A stretch of 64,000 nucleotides of DNA, from the NCBI GenBank assembly GCA_965662775.1, contig CBFIIW010000014.1, forward strand, positions 22,578-86,577. Direction: 5' to 3'. Below are positions 59,312 to 64,000 of this stretch, piece after piece (the first letter of the stretch is position 1; every line of letters begins with the position of its first letter). Under the pieces are notes generated by a model. That model was not told the origin of the DNA. It made no database searches and worked only from the letters and a program-made list of their open reading frames with translations. The position numbers and the translations under genes were made by a program. This DNA is from UBA7985 sp002690455. GTDB taxonomy: Bacteria > Pseudomonadota > Alphaproteobacteria > UBA7985.

Positions 59312-60046
59312 ATGCAGGCAGAGAAAGCAGAGACAGCAGAGACAGCAGGCACAGCAAAAACAGCGGAATCAGCAGGTCAAAAGGGGCCTGAGGGCGGTGA
59401 TCGCGCTGTGCCCCAGACAGTAGGAAAGCCTCACAAGGCACGCAAAGAGCGTAAGCAGAACGCAGACCGCCGCCGTCGGCAGCTGCTTGATGCAACCCGG
59501 CGATCCATCGTCACCCACGGGCTAGCTCGAACGACTCTGGCGACGGTGGCTGCGGAAGCCGGTCTTTCCCAAGGTGTTGCCGTTTTCTACTTCACCTCTA
59601 AGACTGGGCTGCTGATCGAAACTATGCGTGACATGTACCAAAGCTATGAAGAAAACTGGCGGTCGGCACTGCGAGGAGCCTCGGAGGATCCCCGTTCTCA
59701 GCTTCTGGCATTGATTTCGGCTGATTTTGATGCGCGCGTATGCAGCCCTGAAACTCTGTCGGTGTGGTTCGCGTTCTGGGGTGAGCAGTCGTTTACCCCG
59801 CAGTATCGCGAGATCGCCAGGGCCTTTGATGCCAGCCGAACCAGCGCGATTGTTCAGGTGTGCCAGGCACTCCTTCCTGGCGAACTGAAGCGCGCGTTGA
59901 AACTAGCCCAATGGGTAGACACCTTGACTGACGGCTACTGGCAGCACCTGCATTTGTACGCAGGTGAGTACGAGGCCAATGCGATGAGGGAAGAGGCGAT
60001 TGGGTTTCTGCGCGCTTTTCTGCCAGAGCATTTTGCGGACCTTTAA
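59312..60046 (+). CDS. TetR-family regulator (BetI-like)
   Basis: A 244-residue regulator. The helix-turn-helix lies at about residues 65-110: RRRQLLDATRRSIVTHGLARTTLATVAAEAGLSQGVAVFYFTSKTGLLIETM, close to BetI, the choline-responsive repressor. The C-terminal domain includes WFAFWGEQSFTPQYREIARAFD, also BetI-like. The first 55 residues are low-complexity (AETAETAGTAKTAESAG) from a GACAGCA-type microrepeat and then basic; a shorter start cannot be excluded. A quaternary amine or its aldehyde is a plausible ligand. Confidence 0.88.
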   Translation: MQAEKAETAETAGTAKTAESAGQKGPEGGDRAVPQTVGKPHKARKERKQNADRRRRQLLDATRRSIVTHGLARTTLATVAAEAGLSQGVAVFYFTSKTGLLIETMRDMYQSYEENWRSALRGASEDPRSQLLALISADFDARVCSPETLSVWFAFWGEQSFTPQYREIARAFDASRTSAIVQVCQALLPGELKRALKLAQWVDTLTDGYWQHLHLYAGEYEANAMREEAIGFLRAFLPEHFADL

Positions 60047-60088
60047 ACCCGCGGAGGATTGAGGGCGTCGAGTTGAACGCATTCCGGT

Positions 60089-60168
60089 TGCGCGTGGGAG
60101 GTTTGTAAGCCGCGAAGCGGCGTCAAATCGAGCGCGCCACCTCTTATGGCACGCTCAACACGGCTTCG
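60089..60168 (+). repeat. 80-bp hairpin-forming intergenic repeat, copy 2
   Basis: It matches 39513-39592 at 75 of 80 positions, in the same orientation. The A-to-G change in the GATTTG arm (here GGTTTG) still allows G-U pairing in RNA, and the perfect GCCGC-gaa-GCGGC core is kept. It lies in the 229-base gap between the TetR gene and the 3' end of the PuuB-like gene. More inverted GC-rich sequence (GACCGC-TTC-GCGGTC) follows near 60198-60212. Confidence 0.85.
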
Positions 60169-60275
60169 CCTTTGAGCGTGTTTGCGCCGACCTTGTCTCG
60201 ACCGCTTCGCGGTCTTCGCCAAGGCGTCGCGCAGATCGGCCGCTGCGCGCCCGGTCGGCTGGCGCCTCCGTTCGG

Positions 60276-61766
60276 TCAGGCGCGTCCTGTGATCCAGTTA
60301 CCAATCTGCGCAAGACGTGACGCTCGCTTGCCGCTGCGTGCTTCATATCGATCAGCGGCCAGCAGCAATCCGTACATAGCATGCACACCCAGCCAGCGAA
60401 GTGGCTCAGGTTCCCACCGTCGTACCCGTCTATTAACCCACGGCAGCCCCGAGAGTGCCGTTTCACCGCCTTGGCCCAAATGCTTAAGCGCAAGCTCCGC
60501 CAGAGTCTGCCCGGCTAGGTTTGAGGTCGAAACCCCAACACCGACATAACCTCCAGCCCAGCCGAGTCCAGTCCGCTCATCCAAACCAACCGTCGCGCAC
60601 CAGTCTCGCGGCACCCCGACCACCCCGCACCAAGCATGATCAATGGGGTACTTCGCAGCTTCCGGGAAATGCTGATGCAGAATGGCAACCAACCTCTCGA
60701 TCGTAACCGAGTCAGGCTCACCATTGCGATCCATGCTCGATCCATAGCGATAGGGTACTCCCCGTCCGCCGACCGTAATCCGATCCTCGCGGGTGCGTTG
60801 GCAGTAGCAATAGCCGTTCGCAAGATCGCCGATCAACTCGCTCCCTTCCCAACCGATCCGCGCCCAGGCTTCAGGTGGCAGAGGCACGGTCGCAATCTGG
60901 GCCGAGTTCAGCGGCAGCCACTCCCGTCGATGTCCGGGTAGGCCTGCGGTAAAGCCCTCCGTCGCTCGCAAAATAACCGGCGCGCGCACCACGCCGTGCG
61001 CTGTGCATACCTCCCCCGCTGCATAGCGAAGCACTGACGTGTCTTCGTATACTACGGCCCCGGCCCGCTCGACCGCCTCAGCTAAGCCGCGGACCAGTTT
61101 TGCCGGCTGTACTCTCAGCATCCCTGATACAGACATGGCCCCCAGTGCGTCCGGTATGTCAATGCGCTGGCGCAGTGCTTCAGGTCCGAGCTGTCGGAGA
61201 CGATGGCCTTCACCCCACTGCGTCCGATAGGCGATCTCGGTTTTCAGCCGCTCAAGTTGCGCCGGGTTGGTGGCGACCATCAGCTCTTCCGTCTCGTGCA
61301 GATCGGCGTCGATATTTTCAGCCGCGCACACTCGGGCGATTTCCGGCACGGTGCCTTCGAGCGCTGCGGCTAGAGCGAGGACAGCCGCCCGTCCATGGGT
61401 GCGCGCATAGCGCTCATGGTCCCATGACAGCGTTCCCATGCACCAGCCACCGTTGCGCCCGGACGCACCGAAGCCTGCAAATTCTTTCTCTAGTACCACC
61501 ACGCGCAGCGAAGGCGATGCCTGCCGGAGGTAGTATGCACTCCACAGCCCGCTGTATCCCGCACCGATGATGGCGACATCCGCCTCGATGTCACCGGGAA
61601 GGGATGGGCGTCTCTGGTCGGGCAGGCCGTGGTCCGCGTACCAGAAGGATACTTCGCCCACCCGCCGTGGCGCTCTGTTGGGCAACGAACTTTGCTCCGG
61701 CTGCTCCCGCTGCTCTGGAGGCTCTGCCGTCCTCGGCGCCCGTATTGATCCGCTGGCCTCAGACAT
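60276..61766 (-). CDS. FAD-dependent amine oxidoreductase (DAO family, PuuB-like)
   Basis: A 496-residue flavoprotein. After a Pro/Glu-rich N-terminus of about 35 residues come SFWYADHGLPDQRRPSLPGDIEADVAIIGAGYSGLWSAYYL, the DAO-fold FAD motif, and FAGFGASGRNGGWCMG, typical of gamma-glutamylputrescine oxidase PuuB and related enzymes. The C-terminus has GWAGGYVGVGVSTSNLAG, the second FAD contact. The start overlaps the end of the glutamine-synthetase-like gene by eight bases. The pair matches the first two Puu steps (PuuA then PuuB). Confidence 0.88.
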   Translation of the reverse strand: MSEASGSIRAPRTAEPPEQREQPEQSSLPNRAPRRVGEVSFWYADHGLPDQRRPSLPGDIEADVAIIGAGYSGLWSAYYLRQASPSLRVVVLEKEFAGFGASGRNGGWCMGTLSWDHERYARTHGRAAVLALAAALEGTVPEIARVCAAENIDADLHETEELMVATNPAQLERLKTEIAYRTQWGEGHRLRQLGPEALRQRIDIPDALGAMSVSGMLRVQPAKLVRGLAEAVERAGAVVYEDTSVLRYAAGEVCTAHGVVRAPVILRATEGFTAGLPGHRREWLPLNSAQIATVPLPPEAWARIGWEGSELIGDLANGYCYCQRTREDRITVGGRGVPYRYGSSMDRNGEPDSVTIERLVAILHQHFPEAAKYPIDHAWCGVVGVPRDWCATVGLDERTGLGWAGGYVGVGVSTSNLAGQTLAELALKHLGQGGETALSGLPWVNRRVRRWEPEPLRWLGVHAMYGLLLAADRYEARSGKRASRLAQIGNWITGRA

Positions 61767-63120
61767 ACCAGTCGTACTCCCGTGGCAGAATCTCCGTCAT
61801 GAAGGCGTCGAATTCGGCACGTTTGATTTCGGCAAAGGCGCCCGGATAGTCGACCCCGAGGTAGTCGGCGAGTACGGTTGAACCTTCAAGCCTGTCCAGA
61901 GCACGCCAAAGCTTTAGCGGCATTTCGGCGTCCGCCTGCTCCCCTGCGTTTCCCGTAGACGGTGGCGTTGGCTCCAAAGACTGTGTTAGCCCGTAGTGGA
62001 TGCCCGCGAGGACAGCCGCCATGACCAGATAGGGGTTGGCTTCAGCACCTGCGATCCGGTGCTCGATCCGCCGCGCGTGCCCCGGCCCAGAAGGAATACG
62101 GAATGACACCGATCGGTTGTTAAACCCCCACGAGGTGTTGACCGGTACGAACTGGTCAGGCTCAAACCGCCGGTACGCATTGAGGTTTGGTGCAAACAGC
62201 GCCATGGCGTCGTAGGCCGTCGCTTGCAGCCCGGCAATCGCCTGACCCATCAACCGTTCACCGTCAGGCCGTGCCTCGTCGAACACGTTCTGGCCTGCGA
62301 CGTCTGTCAGACTGGCGTGGACGTGCAGCCCAGAGCCAGACTGGTCCCCGAACGGCTTGGACATGAATGTGGCATCGAGCCCGTGTCGTGCAGCGACGCC
62401 CTTAACAATCCGCCGTAACAAAAGCGCATGATCGCAGGCCAGCAATGGGTCGTCCGCGTGCGCCAAGTTTACCTCGAACTGGGTGCCGCCGTACTCAGCC
62501 GTTGATGCGCCCGCCGGCACACCCTGCGCCTGAGCTGCCGCGTCGATCTCAGCGAGGATTCCACTCCATTCCTCGAGCTTGTCAAAGGCCAGCACCCGGG
62601 GCGCGTCGGCGGCCCGGCCCGGCCGCTGCGTCTGAGCCGGAAGCAGCCGTCCCTGCGGGTCACGCGCTGTCTGCACCAGATAGAATTCCAGCTCGTTCGC
62701 CACCACCGGACGCAAGCCCAGTTCCTCAAACCGAGCCACGACGCCGGCGAGTATCGAGCGCGGATCGAACCACCAGTGCGACTTGCCGTCTGGGGGATGC
62801 GGTGCGATCAGAACTTGTGCGGTTGGTACTTCAGACCAAAGAACAGGTGTTAGCGTGCCCGGTACCGGGAAGCTGGTGGCATCGGGGTCTCCGTCCGAAA
62901 ATCCAATACCATGCACGTCCCAGCTGGTCCCAAGGGCGTCAAGCGTGGTGATTCCGGCGCAGAAGGCCACCCCAGAGGACCAAAGCTTAGCCGCCTCCCG
63001 GACCGGCAGCCGCTTCCCCACCGCTGTCCCGCACAGGTCGAACATGACCGCATCGATGAAACGAGTCTCCGGATAACGTGCCAGAAAGGTCTCGAGTTCG
63101 GTTGGCTGCTTTGTGGTCAT
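61759..63120 (-). CDS. Glutamine synthetase-family protein (PuuA-like gamma-glutamylpolyamine synthetase)
   Basis: A 453-residue GS-fold ligase. Metal- and ATP-binding motifs are visible: VANELEFYLVQ, SKPFGDQSGSGLHVHASL, FVPVNTSWGFNNRSVSFRIPSG and EHRIAGAEANPYLVMAAVLAG. N-terminal VMFDLCGTAVGKRLPVREA is typical of PuuA/GlnA3-like proteins that glutamylate polyamines rather than ammonia. ATG 63120 has CGGAGG nine bases upstream, better than ATGs at 63126-63144. It is the first gene of an operon with the PuuB-like gene. Confidence 0.9.
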   Translation of the reverse strand: MTTKQPTELETFLARYPETRFIDAVMFDLCGTAVGKRLPVREAAKLWSSGVAFCAGITTLDALGTSWDVHGIGFSDGDPDATSFPVPGTLTPVLWSEVPTAQVLIAPHPPDGKSHWWFDPRSILAGVVARFEELGLRPVVANELEFYLVQTARDPQGRLLPAQTQRPGRAADAPRVLAFDKLEEWSGILAEIDAAAQAQGVPAGASTAEYGGTQFEVNLAHADDPLLACDHALLLRRIVKGVAARHGLDATFMSKPFGDQSGSGLHVHASLTDVAGQNVFDEARPDGERLMGQAIAGLQATAYDAMALFAPNLNAYRRFEPDQFVPVNTSWGFNNRSVSFRIPSGPGHARRIEHRIAGAEANPYLVMAAVLAGIHYGLTQSLEPTPPSTGNAGEQADAEMPLKLWRALDRLEGSTVLADYLGVDYPGAFAEIKRAEFDAFMTEILPREYDWYV

Positions 63121-63314
63121 GGTCTGCATCCTCCGTTTCATCACGCACCGGGCAGGGCCACGGTCTACGGCACGAAGGCTACTCCAATTCCAACGGCGAG
63201 CAAGCCTTGTGCTTCCGCCGGGTCCTGTCCACAGCCTGTGGGCTTCAAAGTCCTTGGCCCCGGCGCGGGCTTGAGCGATGATCTTGGCGATACTGCTGCA
63301 AGAGGGGAAACAGC

Positions 63315-63707
63315 ATGATAGGCTATCTGATGGTGGGCACCAACGACCTGACCCGGTCGCTTGCGTTTTACGATGCAGTCTTCGCGCCGCTTGGCTTCGA
63401 GCAAACCGACGATTCAGGCCGCTATGTCGGCTACGGTCCTCCGTCTGACGGTGGTGGGGAGTCGGTGTTCTACGTCACAGGCCCATATGACGGGCGGGAA
63501 GCGACGGCTGGCAATGGCACAATGATCGCCTTTCCCACGCCCTCGATGGCGATGCTGGAGCGGGTCTATCGGATTGCGCTGGAAAGCGGCGGCATCGACG
63601 AAGGCGCACCAGGGAGACGTTTGGACAACAGCGCTACGCACTATGCCTATGTCCGTGATCCTGACGGAAACAAGCTGGCATTCTACTGCGATAATGTGGA
63701 CGCTTGA
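63315..63707 (+). CDS. VOC (glyoxalase/bleomycin-resistance) family protein
   Basis: A 130-residue vicinal-oxygen-chelate protein. It starts MIGYLMVGTNDLTRSLAFYDAVFAPLGFEQ, a standard VOC opening, with a second betaalphabeta unit ending HYAYVRDPDGNKLAFYC, where the Tyr/Glu-type metal position is not clearly canonical (no Glu in the last strand). AAGAGGGGAAAC lies just before the ATG. It is divergent from the glutamine-synthetase-like gene. Substrate unknown. Confidence 0.87.
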   Translation: MIGYLMVGTNDLTRSLAFYDAVFAPLGFEQTDDSGRYVGYGPPSDGGGESVFYVTGPYDGREATAGNGTMIAFPTPSMAMLERVYRIALESGGIDEGAPGRRLDNSATHYAYVRDPDGNKLAFYCDNVDA

Positions 63708-63925
63708 GGCCGCCCGGGGACGGGCGACGCCGACCGTCACGCTACGGGCTCGTTTGTCGCCCGATCGAGTGAACTTGACTCCAAAAATGCAACGGTTGTT
63801 TTCGGCTGACCTGCTGGGCGCGAGCTCTGAAGTTGATGCCCTCGGGTGACTGGCGGGTATTGCCGTCGAACATGGTGGTAACGCGTTTGGAAACAGTGGG
63901 ATAACTGCGGATCTCTGGGGAAAAG

Positions 63926-64000
63926 TGGTGCTGGCTGCAGGGGTCGAACCCGTGATCTGATGATTACAAATCAACTGCTCTACCAACTGAGCTAAGCCAG
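63926..64000 (-). tRNA. tRNA-Thr (anticodon TGT), first base outside window
   Basis: Read on the minus strand, the gene begins CTGGCTTAGCTCAGT (position 1, G, would be base 64001) and ends AGCCAGC, A, CCA. The D arm, the anticodon loop TTTGTAA with TGT, and the T arm CGGGTTCGACCCCTG are clear. The anticodon stem has one T-T mismatch (positions 28-42). It reads ACA threonine codons. The 218 bases between it and the VOC gene hold nothing I recognise. Confidence 0.92.

Noticed and set aside
39513..60168. Composite transposon bounded by the 80-base repeats
   Set aside because: No transposase gene lies at either repeat and no target-site duplication was seen; REP-like intergenic elements explain them better.

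Overview
The window reads as chromosomal DNA of an alphaproteobacterium. The evidence is AddAB rather than RecBCD, the gene neighbourhood tsaE-addB-addA-trxA next to folC-accD-trpA-trpB-trpF-pyrF, a Zur of the alphaproteobacterial type, and evenly high GC apart from one AT-rich gap near 26.1-26.35 kb. The aerobic N-methyl-compound and polyamine genes suit a marine or soil heterotroph, possibly related to the Rhodospirillales. Species cannot be named from sequence reading alone.

Region 1 (1-23.8 kb) is housekeeping. A plus-strand run holds coaBC (5' end cut off), dut, a MoeB/ThiF-like E1 enzyme, a secreted SH3 protein, tsaE, addB, addA and trxA. A minus-strand run reads pyrF - membrane protein - trpF - trpB - trpA - accD - folC - PIN-domain protein. 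The trpF product is unusual: a complete phosphoribosylanthranilate isomerase is fused in frame to a membrane domain of about six helices. An MFS transporter, a small membrane protein, a lipoprotein-type polysaccharide deacetylase and an SLC13-family permease follow.

Region 2 (23.9-33.3 kb) starts at tRNA-Ser(GCT) and is accessory. It has a double SnoaL-like protein, a protein made of two related halves, an AT-rich palindrome-bearing gap, an MBL-fold hydrolase, a photolyase-like protein with its domains apparently in reversed order, a copper amine oxidase, HtpX, and a secreted HEXXH zincin with a possible lectin-like front half.

Region 3 (33.5-39.5 kb) and region 5 (45.5-63.7 kb) concern methylated amines and polyamines. 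Region 3 has a SAM methyltransferase, an MttB-family methyltransferase, a trimethylamine/dimethylglycine-dehydrogenase-like flavoprotein and a Rieske oxygenase. Region 5 has a PotABC-type transporter with a second Rieske oxygenase and a methyltransferase. Opposite it lies an operon of two phytoene-dehydrogenase-like flavoproteins, a GcvT-like protein, a class III aminotransferase and a PotD-like binding protein. A BetI-like TetR regulator, a PuuB-like oxidase and a PuuA-like glutamine synthetase follow. A nearly identical 20-bp palindrome built on the half-site TTGTTTGAGC lies in the divergent promoter of the TetR gene (59192-59211) and in the mttB/flavoprotein promoter (35996-36015), 23 kb away. 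This suggests the two loci form one regulon, which is the best candidate here for an undescribed catabolic system.

Region 4 (40.8-45.4 kb) is a zinc-uptake locus: zur faces a five-gene operon (ZrgA-like His/Asp-rich protein, DUF1007 protein, ABC ATPase, FtsX-like permease, DUF3299 protein), with a Zur-box-like palindrome and a second palindrome between them. Repeats include an 80-bp hairpin-forming element present at 39.5 and 60.1 kb, a 40-bp tandem duplication at the end of zur, and a perfect 42-bp tandem repeat inside the ZrgA-like gene. The window ends inside tRNA-Thr(TGT).
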